Origin: JAHDNZ01 sp036721855
GTDB taxonomy: Bacteria; Bacillota; DTU065
NCBI GenBank assembly: GCA_036721855.1
Contig: DAIMKF010000006.1
Span: forward strand, 1 to 64,000
Reading direction: 5' to 3'
DNA: 64,000 nucleotides
Shown: positions 24,885 through 32,877 of the stretch, piece by piece
Position numbering within the stretch: position 1 is the stretch's first letter
Layout: each line of letters starts with the position of its first letter
The notes under the pieces: model-generated
Told to the model about the DNA's origin: nothing
What the model saw: only the letters and a program-made list of their open reading frames with translations
Database searches by the model: none
Translations under genes and position numbers: made by a program

Positions 24885-26654
24885 TTATTCATCTTCTTTA
24901 TTGGCTAGGCCATGATAGAGTCTATAATACAGACCGCCTGCTTGCAGCAATTGTGTGTGTGTCCCTATCTCGGCAATGTGACCATCTTTTAAGACAATTA
25001 TTTTGTCTGCCTTTTTAATTGTTGACAGCCTATGGGCTATCACCAAAGAGGTGCGTCCTTTTTGCAGGCTTTCAAAGGCTTCTTGTACAACTCTTTCGCT
25101 TTCAAGATCAAGTGCTGAGGTAGCTTCATCAAGAATTAAGATCCTTGGTTGTCTAATAATTGCTCGAGCTAAAGCTATTCTCTGTCTTTGCCCACCGGAA
25201 AGGTTTACACCTTCTTCCCCAATTGGGGTAAAGTACCCCAGCGGTAGTTTTTCAATAAATTCATGGGCGTTGGCTTTTTGGGCAGCCCAAATAACCTCAT
25301 CTAACGAAACCTTCTCTTTGGAGGCTTCAGCCTTACCATAGGCTATACTATCAAAAATAGTGCCCGAAAATAAAAAAGTCTCCTGTGGGACTAAACCAAT
25401 TTGACGTCTAAGTGATCTCAAGGTTACATGAGTTAAATCTTGGCCATCTATTAAAACCTTACCTTCTTGAGGATGATAAAAACGCATGATTAAATTGGCG
25501 ATGGTAGTTTTACCTGAACCACTTGGTCCAACAATAGCAACTACTTCGCCCGGGCTAATAGTAAAAGAAACATCAGACAGAATGATTTCTTTTTCATATG
25601 AAAAACTGACATTTCTAAACTCGATTTGGCCTTTTGTAACCTCCAGTTCTTTTTGTTCTTCAACCTCAGCTTCTTTTTCTTCATCCATCAGTTCAAAGAT
25701 ACGTTCAGATGAAGCGAGTGCTTGTTGATAAACTCCAAAAAGCCTTGACAGTGAAGTAATGGGACTTACAGACATGCCTAAATAACCTATAAAAGTTACC
25801 AGAGTTCCCGCTGTAAGTCGGCCTGCTATTACTTCTTTGCTGCCATACCAAATAACAGTTAAAATGCCGGTTATACTTATAATTTCTATTACCGGTAGCA
25901 CTAAAGCCATAACTCCAGCTGCTTTGATGTTCACATTAAAGGCCTGCTGGTTAGTGCTTTTGAGGTTTTCATATTCTCTTTTTTCAGCACCATAGGCTTT
26001 AATAATCCTTATCCCGGCTAATACCTCCTGTAGCAAAGCTGAGATATCTGCCAGCCTAGCTTGAATCTGTTTGGCTAAAGTTCTAATCTTCTTACCCAGG
26101 TAAAAAATAGTAAGACTGATAAGAGGCAGTACTAAAAATGCGACCAGGGCTAAATACGGATGCAAGTAAAAAGTAATAACTAATATCCCTATACCTGTCA
26201 CAATTTGATTGAAAAATTCTCCTAACCCCTGACCTACTGCATTTTGCACCACATTGATGTCATTGGTTACACGTGAGATAACCTCACCTCGTCTTGCTTT
26301 GTGATGATATTCTAAGGGCAAATATAAAAGACGTTTAAAAAGGTCCTCTCTTAAGTCCCTTACCACCCCACTGCCTACATAAGAAAGACAGAAGTGTTGC
26401 GTATAATTCAAAATACCTCGTAAAACATAAAGACCAATAGCCACAAGAGCTAAACGATTTAACTCAACTAAGCCAGTAGCAGTGCCAATATCGCTAAGAA
26501 CCTGGTCTATTAAGCCCTGTCCCAACAGAATAGGTAAATACAAAGCTGTTAACGCTAGTGCTATTAAAGACAATGTCCCCACAAACGCATAGCCAAGGTA
26601 GGGGCGAAGATAAGCTAAAAGACGCCTAGTCACCTTTTTTTTCTCTTTAGTCAC
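24885..26654 (-). CDS. msbA: MsbA-type ABC exporter (lipid A flippase)
   Basis: 589 residues: six membrane helices (residues 15-320) fused to an ATPase with Walker A GPSGSGKTT, Q-loop VPQETFLFSGTI, signature LSGGQRQR, Walker B ILILDEATSALD and switch His AHRLST. Half-transporter working as a homodimer. Its place between LpxB-fold genes supports lipid A-core flipping, though the family also exports drugs or lipids. GTG start overlaps the upstream gene by 8 bases. Confidence 0.85.
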   Translation of the reverse strand: MTKEKKKVTRRLLAYLRPYLGYAFVGTLSLIALALTALYLPILLGQGLIDQVLSDIGTATGLVELNRLALVAIGLYVLRGILNYTQHFCLSYVGSGVVRDLREDLFKRLLYLPLEYHHKARRGEVISRVTNDINVVQNAVGQGLGEFFNQIVTGIGILVITFYLHPYLALVAFLVLPLISLTIFYLGKKIRTLAKQIQARLADISALLQEVLAGIRIIKAYGAEKREYENLKSTNQQAFNVNIKAAGVMALVLPVIEIISITGILTVIWYGSKEVIAGRLTAGTLVTFIGYLGMSVSPITSLSRLFGVYQQALASSERIFELMDEEKEAEVEEQKELEVTKGQIEFRNVSFSYEKEIILSDVSFTISPGEVVAIVGPSGSGKTTIANLIMRFYHPQEGKVLIDGQDLTHVTLRSLRRQIGLVPQETFLFSGTIFDSIAYGKAEASKEKVSLDEVIWAAQKANAHEFIEKLPLGYFTPIGEEGVNLSGGQRQRIALARAIIRQPRILILDEATSALDLESERVVQEAFESLQKGRTSLVIAHRLSTIKKADKIIVLKDGHIAEIGTHTQLLQAGGLYYRLYHGLANKEDE

Positions 26655-27819
26655 GGCCCCACCTCCTTACCAGAGTTTCGGCGATAATCTCAGCTGCATT
26701 GCTTTTAGGATATAATTCTTTGAGCTTTATAGAGATCTCATGGAGTTTTTCTTTATCCTGATAGATAAAAAGAGCAACCTCGGCTACTTGGTTCAGATCC
26801 AAAAATCCTCTCAGTTCAGGCACAACTTCTTGATTGGCAAGCAAATTTGGCAAAGCTGTAGCAGTTATTGAAGCAGCTTTTTTCCAGATAAACCTCTCTT
26901 TAATAAATAAACCCAAGTACGGAATACTGCCAATAAGACCAGCTAATCCTGTCAGTGGGATCTCCCTGGCGATATTTAACGGTAAAACAACAAGCATTGG
27001 TAGCCCATAAAAAGCCATCTCCGCTGTATTAGTACCTGGTATAGTTAAAGCAAAAGCTGATGTTTCCATTATTTCATACTGCTTATTGTAAAAAAAAGGC
27101 ACCTTGACTCCTGCAGATGTTTCAAGCATATTCTCGTCAATAATTCTACCGGTTACCCCTTTAAGTAACGGGTTCTGGTTTTTTAGAGCTTGGTATAGCA
27201 TTGTCTTTTTAATAAACGGAGAGAGGCTAACCACAAATTCCAGATCGGATTGAGCTTCTTTCATTTTCTCTGCTACACCTAAAAAGAAAGGTAGTAGGCT
27301 CTGAAAATGATGGCGACTCCCGGGAAAAAGTGCTATTTGCCTTGGGTTTTTAGATAGATTACCATAAGTTAGGTTTGAAAGCATAAGATCGCCAACTATT
27401 TGTATCTTATCGGTCCTGACTCTTTTTTTAACTTCTTCTTTTACTTTTTGATTAGGTACAAAAACCAGATCTATGTTTTTATTAGCTCTTTTAGTACTGT
27501 AAACTGCTACCGGGTAATTCAAAAGATTTCCAAGCCTTTGCGCATGCATAATGTCTCCACCTAAAAATAAGACACAGCCTGACTTTTCTTTGGGAATTTT
27601 AGTCTGTCCCAAAGCCAGCGACCAGTATCTATCGGGGGGATAGACATGCCTGATTGCTTCTTGTTGTAATAAAAAAGCTGTTTCTTGCCCCGAGGCAAAT
27701 GTACAAGGGGTTACAACAACATCAACCTTAACCCCAAGATTGTAGAGGGCCTTAGCAACAGGTTTGACCCAGGCGGAAGTTTCTCCGGGACTATTAGTTG
27801 TTATCACTACCTGCACCAC
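26647..27819 (-). CDS. LpxB-like glycosyltransferase paralogue
   Basis: 390 residues from a GTG five bases after GGAGGT, overlapping the end of lpxB by 26 bases. Contains TTNSPGETSAWVKPVAKAL, FLGGDIMHA, ALFPGSRHHF and TIPGTNTAEMAFYGLPM, the GT-B pattern of lipid-A disaccharide synthases and their relatives. Similar lipid-A-disaccharide-synthase-related proteins occur in cyanobacteria and other diderms. It lacks the GEASGD loop of true LpxB (here SPGETSAW). Probably a glycosyltransferase on an undecaprenyl or lipid A-type acceptor; substrate unknown. Confidence 0.72.
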   Translation of the reverse strand: MVQVVITTNSPGETSAWVKPVAKALYNLGVKVDVVVTPCTFASGQETAFLLQQEAIRHVYPPDRYWSLALGQTKIPKEKSGCVLFLGGDIMHAQRLGNLLNYPVAVYSTKRANKNIDLVFVPNQKVKEEVKKRVRTDKIQIVGDLMLSNLTYGNLSKNPRQIALFPGSRHHFQSLLPFFLGVAEKMKEAQSDLEFVVSLSPFIKKTMLYQALKNQNPLLKGVTGRIIDENMLETSAGVKVPFFYNKQYEIMETSAFALTIPGTNTAEMAFYGLPMLVVLPLNIAREIPLTGLAGLIGSIPYLGLFIKERFIWKKAASITATALPNLLANQEVVPELRGFLDLNQVAEVALFIYQDKEKLHEISIKLKELYPKSNAAEIIAETLVRRWGRD

Positions 27820-28942
27820 GGGCCACCTCCAAAACAATTTTTGCGGTATTGGTATAAGCACCTTGACTCCCAAGCTTTGGACGAACTTTCCGTAACTTGG
27901 CTTGGATCTGTTTATTAGGTGCTGTATCTACCAAAAGAGGCTCTAGATTAGTTACCATATTGGAAACGGTAAATTTGTTATGAATAAGTTCGACAACTAC
28001 TCTTTCATTTAAAATAATATTGGGCAAAGCATAATATTTTACTTTGACCAGTAGCTTAGTTAGCAGGGCTGTTAATATAGAAAGCTTATAGACAGATACC
28101 ATTGGACGTGCTAAAAGCGCAGCCTCTAAGGTTACCGTCCCACAAGTGCAAAGACAGGCAGTTGCCGCAGCTATAGCCTGATGGGTGTTTTTTTCAATTA
28201 TTACGACCTCAAAATCCGTATCCTTAGTGATATTTATGACCTTTTCCTTCTCAATTGAAGCGGCTAAAGCTAGAATAACCTGAAGATTTTGATTGGCTTT
28301 TTTTAACTCCTTAGCTGCTTCTAGCATCAATTTTAAATGAGTTTTAATTTCCTGGTTTCTAGAACCCGGTAAAAGTGCTAAGACCGGTTTATTGGCATCA
28401 AGATCTAATTCTCTACACGCTGTTTCGCGAGAGATCTCGGTAGGGATTTCTTCTAAAAGGGGGTGGCCCACCATCTCTATATTGGCGCCGGCAGCTTGGT
28501 AAACAGCCAAATCCATAGGCATGATTGCTGCCACTGCATCTACTGTTTGGGCAACTTTTTTGGCTCTTTTTTGACCCCAAGCCCATGCTGAGGGAGGAAC
28601 AAAATAGACACAAGAGATCCCCAAACCATGAGCAATTTTAGCCAAACGCATATTAAAGCCGGGAAAATCTATTAGCACTAGACAATCTGGGCGTCTTAAA
28701 ATAAGTATATTTTGAAGACGCTTAAGCCATTTTTTAAAAAAGCCAACCAGCTTTAGCGCTTCTGTAAAGCCCACCACGCTTAATTGGGTCGGATCAAAGA
28801 TTACCTCTAGACCTTCACTTTCCATAAGAGGACCTCCAAATCCGTAAAAGACGGTCTTAGGTAGGCTCTCTTTAATAGCTTTAATAAGACTAGCTCCGTA
28901 GTAATCCCCGGAGGCTTCTCCGCAAACTATCATTATCTGCAT
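27794..28942 (-). CDS. lpxB: Lipid-A-disaccharide synthase LpxB
   Basis: 382 residues from the ATG six bases after GGGGGT; a longer in-frame start would overlap lpxI. Motifs: VCGEASGDYYGASL at the N-terminus, YGFGGPLM, LSVVGFTEAL, DFPGFNMRLA, YFVPPSAWAWG and LLPGSRNQEI. These are the LpxB signature blocks. It joins UDP-2,3-diacylglucosamine and lipid X into the lipid A disaccharide at the inner membrane. Immediately follows lpxI. Confidence 0.96.
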   Translation of the reverse strand: MQIMIVCGEASGDYYGASLIKAIKESLPKTVFYGFGGPLMESEGLEVIFDPTQLSVVGFTEALKLVGFFKKWLKRLQNILILRRPDCLVLIDFPGFNMRLAKIAHGLGISCVYFVPPSAWAWGQKRAKKVAQTVDAVAAIMPMDLAVYQAAGANIEMVGHPLLEEIPTEISRETACRELDLDANKPVLALLPGSRNQEIKTHLKLMLEAAKELKKANQNLQVILALAASIEKEKVINITKDTDFEVVIIEKNTHQAIAAATACLCTCGTVTLEAALLARPMVSVYKLSILTALLTKLLVKVKYYALPNIILNERVVVELIHNKFTVSNMVTNLEPLLVDTAPNKQIQAKLRKVRPKLGSQGAYTNTAKIVLEVARGAGSDNN

Positions 28943-28964
28943 TCTTTTACCCCCATACCGGACC

Positions 28965-29765
28965 CTACTTTGCAAAGCCATAGATCGCCAAACCATTCTC
29001 TTTAGCTAGGCTGAAAGCTTCGTCTTTTTCCAGTAAAAAAGCTTTGCCGGCTTCTACAGCTAAGACCCTAATTTTAGCAGCTATAGCCTTTTTAATAGTT
29101 TCGGCACCAAGTGCAGGTACATCTACACGCCAATCTTGGTTTGTGCGACTGACTTTAATGGCCACAGCACCCTCTTTAGCCAGTTGGCCTCCTCTTAAGA
29201 TAGTGGCATCCGTTCCATCGATAGCTTCGACTGCAAAAACCGTCTTTTTTTTCACCACAACAGTTTGTCCGATATCAGCATCTGCAACTATTTTTGCAAT
29301 TTCAAAGCCAAAAAAGATATCTTCTAGTTCTTCTTTCGTAGGTTCACCTATAATTGCACCTTTTTTGGCTACTTCATCTTCTAGGTACTTTGCTTGAGAA
29401 GCAACATGGATACCATTTTTCTCAAAACTTTCAATGAGTGCTTTACAGATAGCATCATTTTGGAAATTTGGAATACGGCCAAGAATACTTAGCCAAGTTA
29501 AGTCGGGCTTAACCTGCAAAAATTCAATCTTGGAGAATCTCCCGGCCATAACTATTTCGTTAATGCCTTCGGACTTGATATAGTTTATTAGCTTTTCTAA
29601 TTCTCCTAAATCAAACACTTTGAACTGGACTTTTTCTAAACTAGGTATTTGTTTTTCAAAAGAACTCAACATTATAACCGGTTCTAAACCTTTTGCTCTC
29701 ATGCCCCTGGCAATTAAGGTGGGCATTATACCTCCACCGGCTATTATGCCAGCTTTACTCCTCAT
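28965..29765 (-). CDS. lpxI: UDP-2,3-diacylglucosamine pyrophosphatase LpxI
   Basis: 266 residues of the DUF1009/LpxI family: GIIAGGGIMPTLIA at the start, KEFD-like IVMAGRFSK, ILGRIPNFQNDAICKAL, and AVEAIDGTDATILRGGQLAKEGAV near 180-205 with the conserved catalytic acids. It replaces LpxH in bacteria that lack it. Overlaps lpxA by 11 bases and precedes lpxB, giving the usual lpxA-lpxI-lpxB order of diderm Firmicutes. Confidence 0.95.
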   Translation of the reverse strand: MRSKAGIIAGGGIMPTLIARGMRAKGLEPVIMLSSFEKQIPSLEKVQFKVFDLGELEKLINYIKSEGINEIVMAGRFSKIEFLQVKPDLTWLSILGRIPNFQNDAICKALIESFEKNGIHVASQAKYLEDEVAKKGAIIGEPTKEELEDIFFGFEIAKIVADADIGQTVVVKKKTVFAVEAIDGTDATILRGGQLAKEGAVAIKVSRTNQDWRVDVPALGAETIKKAIAAKIRVLAVEAGKAFLLEKDEAFSLAKENGLAIYGFAK

Positions 29766-30567
29766 TCTCGTCTCCTTCTTCCTTTTGGCGTGCAGAACAT
29801 ATACCTCGTCCTACTTCACGCAAAAACCTAACAAAATGGTCTATTTCGGGATAGCCTTTTAAGGTTTGTTCAATAGCACTAATCGCTTGAGAGACATTTA
29901 AGTCTTGGCGGTAGAGTATTTTATAGGCCTTTTTAATTTCAGCCCTAACCTCCGGAGTTAGACCACCACGCCTTAGACCAACAAAGTTTACACCAGCTAC
30001 TTTAGCTGGTGCTCCATCTACCAATAAAAAAGGAGGTACATTTTTGGTAACCTTTGAGACTCCGCCAATCATTGCCATTGTCCCAATGCGGCAAAACTGG
30101 TGGACCCCGGACATGCCTCCGATAACTACTCTATCTTCAACGGTTACATGGCCGGCAAGACCTGCTCCATGTGAAAGAATTACATTGCTTCCTACCTGAC
30201 AGTCATGGGCAATATGTGAAAAGGCCATAATTAAAGTATCCTTGCCAATGATTGTATAGCCATTACCTGTAGCTGTGCCTCTTTCAATAGAAGCCATCTC
30301 TCTTACTTGTGTATTCTCTCCTATTATAACCAGTGTCTTTTCACCTTTGTATTTTAAATCCTGTGGTTGCATGCCGATAATAACTCCGCCATTTATGTGG
30401 CAATTTTCCCCTATTTGGCTGCCTGAGTGTATAGTGCACCTCTCACCAAGATAAACATTATCACCGATTTCAGCCTCAGTTTCTACAATACAAAAAGGAC
30501 CAATCTCTACATTTATTCCTAACTGTGCTTTGGGATCGACTATAGCTGTAGGATGAATCTTAACCAC
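29755..30567 (-). CDS. lpxA: UDP-N-acetylglucosamine acyltransferase LpxA
   Basis: 270 residues with left-handed beta-helix hexapeptide repeats through about 190 (VKIHPTAIVDPKAQLG start; ERGTATGNG; LIMAFSHIAHDCQVG with the catalytic His in the AHDCQVG block) and a C-terminal helical domain (VGLRRGGLTPEVRAEIKKAYKILYR). First enzyme of lipid A synthesis. A small tail of charged residues extends the C-terminus. Confidence 0.97.
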   Translation of the reverse strand: MVKIHPTAIVDPKAQLGINVEIGPFCIVETEAEIGDNVYLGERCTIHSGSQIGENCHINGGVIIGMQPQDLKYKGEKTLVIIGENTQVREMASIERGTATGNGYTIIGKDTLIMAFSHIAHDCQVGSNVILSHGAGLAGHVTVEDRVVIGGMSGVHQFCRIGTMAMIGGVSKVTKNVPPFLLVDGAPAKVAGVNFVGLRRGGLTPEVRAEIKKAYKILYRQDLNVSQAISAIEQTLKGYPEIDHFVRFLREVGRGICSARQKEEGDENEE

Positions 30568-30624
30568 TTCTACTTTGGCCCCCCTCCTAAAAGTAATCAG
30601 TTTTCTGAATCTAAGTCAACTGCT

Positions 30625-31044
30625 TTAGCCCAGGGCAAATAGCAACTCTGCTTGGGCCACAATTTTACCGTCTACTAAAGCATTGCTGTTAACCCTGACA
30701 ATGTTGCCTTTAGCTTTAATAATGTTCACTTCAACAATAAGTTGATCCCCGGGAACTACAGGCTTGCGAAAACGTGCTTTATCAACCCCGGCAAATAAAG
30801 GTGTCCCTTCTTTTTCCTCACGGCTTGCCATAAAAGCTATCCCGGTAGACTGAGCCATAATTTCTAAGATATAAACACCAGGTAGAAGCGGGTTTTGAGG
30901 GTAATGTCCCCTAAATTGGGGTTCGTTTATAGAAACATTTTTCAATGTGACTACTCTTTTACCAGGTTCAAGCTCTAATACTCTGTCAATTAGAAGCATT
31001 GGATAGCGATGTGGTAGTAGAGCCATGATCTCTTTGATGTTCAT
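30625..31044 (-). CDS. fabZ: 3-hydroxyacyl-ACP dehydratase FabZ
   Basis: 139 residues, hot-dog fold. LLPHRYPMLLIDRV start, RGHYPQNPLLPGVYILEIMAQ with catalytic His and Glu. It makes enoyl-ACP for fatty acid elongation and supplies or competes for the 3-hydroxyacyl chains used by LpxA/LpxD. Stop of lpxC is directly adjacent; standard lpxC-fabZ-lpxA order. Confidence 0.97.
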   Translation of the reverse strand: MNIKEIMALLPHRYPMLLIDRVLELEPGKRVVTLKNVSINEPQFRGHYPQNPLLPGVYILEIMAQSTGIAFMASREEKEGTPLFAGVDKARFRKPVVPGDQLIVEVNIIKAKGNIVRVNSNALVDGKIVAQAELLFALG

Positions 31045-31896
31045 TTAATATCCCTTTCTGTTCTTTTTATTTGACATTTTCATCTGCTCGGCTATTTTTT
31101 GGGCTAACAAAGCATTATGTCTATGACCGGTTTTTACGGCTATGATGTGAGCCAAAAGACGATATTCTCCTATAAGTGCCAGATCTCCATAGAGATCTAA
31201 AAGCTTGTGCCTGGCAACTTCGTCTTCAAAGCGTCGTTCATTGGCAAAGCCATTGCTATCGATTAAAACAACCATACTTTCATCTCCACCTAAAGCTAAT
31301 CCTTTTGAGCGCAAATCATTTAGCCGTTCTTTAAAAGCAATGGTTCTGGCCGGAGCTAATTCAGTGAGAAAATCATCTTTCTTATCTAAGTAATCAAAAA
31401 ACATATCTGGAATAGGCATCCCTTCAGAGACAAATGTATAAGAAAGTCTCAGCTGATTAGCGGGAACAGCAACAATAAAGGCTTGTCCATCATTAATAGT
31501 TATCGTCTCTTTAAGCTTAAACACAGGTTTTGCTTCCTGTTTTACCTGACCACCTAAAATAAGCTTTTTATAAAACTCCAGAGCTGAACCGTCTAAGGCT
31601 GGAAGCTCCGGACCATCAAGCTCTATTTTTATATTATCCAGTCCTAGACCCTGACAAGCAGCCAGAAAATGCTCTACTGTGAGAATTTTGTCCTTCCCAA
31701 CATTTAAAGCCGTACAAAGAGGGAGCTCTAAACGGTTTTGCCAAAAAACTCTAACTTCCGGCTGATTCTCTAAATCAGTTCTGATAAATCTCCTTCCGTA
31801 ATATGCCTCTTCAGGCAGCACTTTCATTGTCACTACCTTACCTGTATGTAACCCTCTACCACTAATTATGACAGGTTTTGCCAGTGTTTGCTGCAT
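31045..31896 (-). CDS. lpxC: UDP-3-O-acyl-GlcNAc deacetylase LpxC
   Basis: About 283 residues from the internal ATG, which places GRGLHTGK 13 residues in, as in the family. Zn ligands are visible: TVEHFLAA (His76) and HKLLDLYGDLAL (His and Asp). Committed step of lipid A synthesis. The start is uncertain: an upstream in-frame ATG at 31953 is followed by a perfect AAGGAGG that has no start codon at proper distance, and the internal ATG lacks an SD. Operon continues into fabZ-lpxA-lpxI-lpxB. Confidence 0.95.
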   Translation of the reverse strand: MQQTLAKPVIISGRGLHTGKVVTMKVLPEEAYYGRRFIRTDLENQPEVRVFWQNRLELPLCTALNVGKDKILTVEHFLAACQGLGLDNIKIELDGPELPALDGSALEFYKKLILGGQVKQEAKPVFKLKETITINDGQAFIVAVPANQLRLSYTFVSEGMPIPDMFFDYLDKKDDFLTELAPARTIAFKERLNDLRSKGLALGGDESMVVLIDSNGFANERRFEDEVARHKLLDLYGDLALIGEYRLLAHIIAVKTGHRHNALLAQKIAEQMKMSNKKNRKGY

Positions 31897-32031
31897 AGTT
31901 TTAGCAAGTAAGACCCAAAGAATTGGAGACTGACTCGCTTCCTCCTTTAACATATTATTTTTACTAAGTCTTAGTACTTAAGTAACCCTTATAATTATTC
32001 GTCTCTATCTTTTAATCTTATTAAAATACAT

Positions 32032-32044
32032 CAACTCTGAGTTG
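32032..32044. promoter_or_regulatory. Short palindrome upstream of lpxC
   Basis: CAACTC, one base, GAGTTG: a perfect 6-bp inverted repeat about 80-90 bp before the lpxC coding start region, within AT-rich DNA that has TTGATG beside it on minus. Possible operator; too short to be sure. Confidence 0.3.
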
Positions 32045-32106
32045 TTGAACCTTTTCTAAAATTAACTTCTTGTGAGTATTATTCTGCGAAAGTTTAGAGG
32101 TTCCTT

Positions 32107-32142
32107 CAGTAAGAAGCAGGTCCAAAGACCTGCTTCTTACTG
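32107..32142 (-). terminator. Long hairpin at the end of the ABC ATPase gene
   Basis: CAGTAAGAAGCAGGTC and its complement form a perfect 16-bp stem with a 4-nt loop. The last coding triplet and stop of the ATPase gene (CAG TAA) form one stem base. No U-run follows on minus (GAAGGAACC), so it may block 3' exonucleases or terminate inefficiently, letting transcription reach lpxC. Confidence 0.6.
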
Positions 32143-32877
32143 TGCTAACTTACTTAAAGCTTCTTTTGTATCCAAGAGTCTTTCTCTGTACATTATACCA
32201 AGATAAGAGGCTGGCTGAGCAAATATTTTCTGAGGCGAAGCTTCTTCCACAATTTTGCCGGATTCCATAAGAACCAGCCGATCTGCCACTTTTAGAGCAA
32301 ACGGCATCTCATGGGTTACTACCAACATCGTTTTTCTCTGGGCTAAAGAATCCATAATTCGCAAAATCTCATGGACATACATAGGATCAAGAGCTGCTGT
32401 TGGTTCATCCCAAAAGATAATATCCGGATCTAGAGCCAGAGCTCTGGCAATACCTACCCGTTGTTTTTCACCACCGGAGAGCTGTCTGGGATAGCGAAAC
32501 CTTTTTTCCCAAAGGCCAACTGATTTTATGGCTTTTTCCGCTTGCGAAATATTTCGGTTGCCTTCCCAAAGGGCTAACAAAACATTTTCCAGTACGGTAA
32601 AATGCTCAAGCAACTGAAATTCTTGAAAAACTATACCCATTTTGCGCCTTTTTTTTCGTAGCATCTTTTCCGAAAGTGCTTGCAAATTGACACCTTCAAA
32701 CCAGACTTCTCCTGCCTGAGGTTTAATAAGCCCTAGGGCTACTCTTATAAGAGTAGATTTGCCACAACCACTCGGACCTGTCAAAACCACGGTTTCTCCT
32801 TCGTTGATGGTAAGATTAATATCTGCGAGAATCTTAATTTTATTTCTTTCTAAAAGTATATTGTGTAATTCAAGCAT
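32137..32877 (-). CDS. ABC transporter ATPase (GlnQ/PhnC-like), partner of the hybrid permease
   Basis: 246 residues with Walker A GPSGCGKST (about 34-42), Q-loop VFQEFQLLEHFTVLENV, signature LSGGEKQR, Walker B IIFWDEPTAALDP and switch VTHEM. By motif texture it is nearest to amino-acid or phosphonate importer ATPases. It overlaps the permease gene by 8 bases, so the pair is a unit. No substrate-binding protein is encoded beside it. See the permease for a possible envelope role. Confidence 0.85.
   Translation of the reverse strand: MLELHNILLERNKIKILADINLTINEGETVVLTGPSGCGKSTLIRVALGLIKPQAGEVWFEGVNLQALSEKMLRKKRRKMGIVFQEFQLLEHFTVLENVLLALWEGNRNISQAEKAIKSVGLWEKRFRYPRQLSGGEKQRVGIARALALDPDIIFWDEPTAALDPMYVHEILRIMDSLAQRKTMLVVTHEMPFALKVADRLVLMESGKIVEEASPQKIFAQPASYLGIMYRERLLDTKEALSKLAQ

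Noticed and set aside
32107..32142. Reading the 16-bp hairpin as a full intrinsic terminator
   Set aside because: No U-run follows on either strand, so it is kept only as a stability element or weak terminator.
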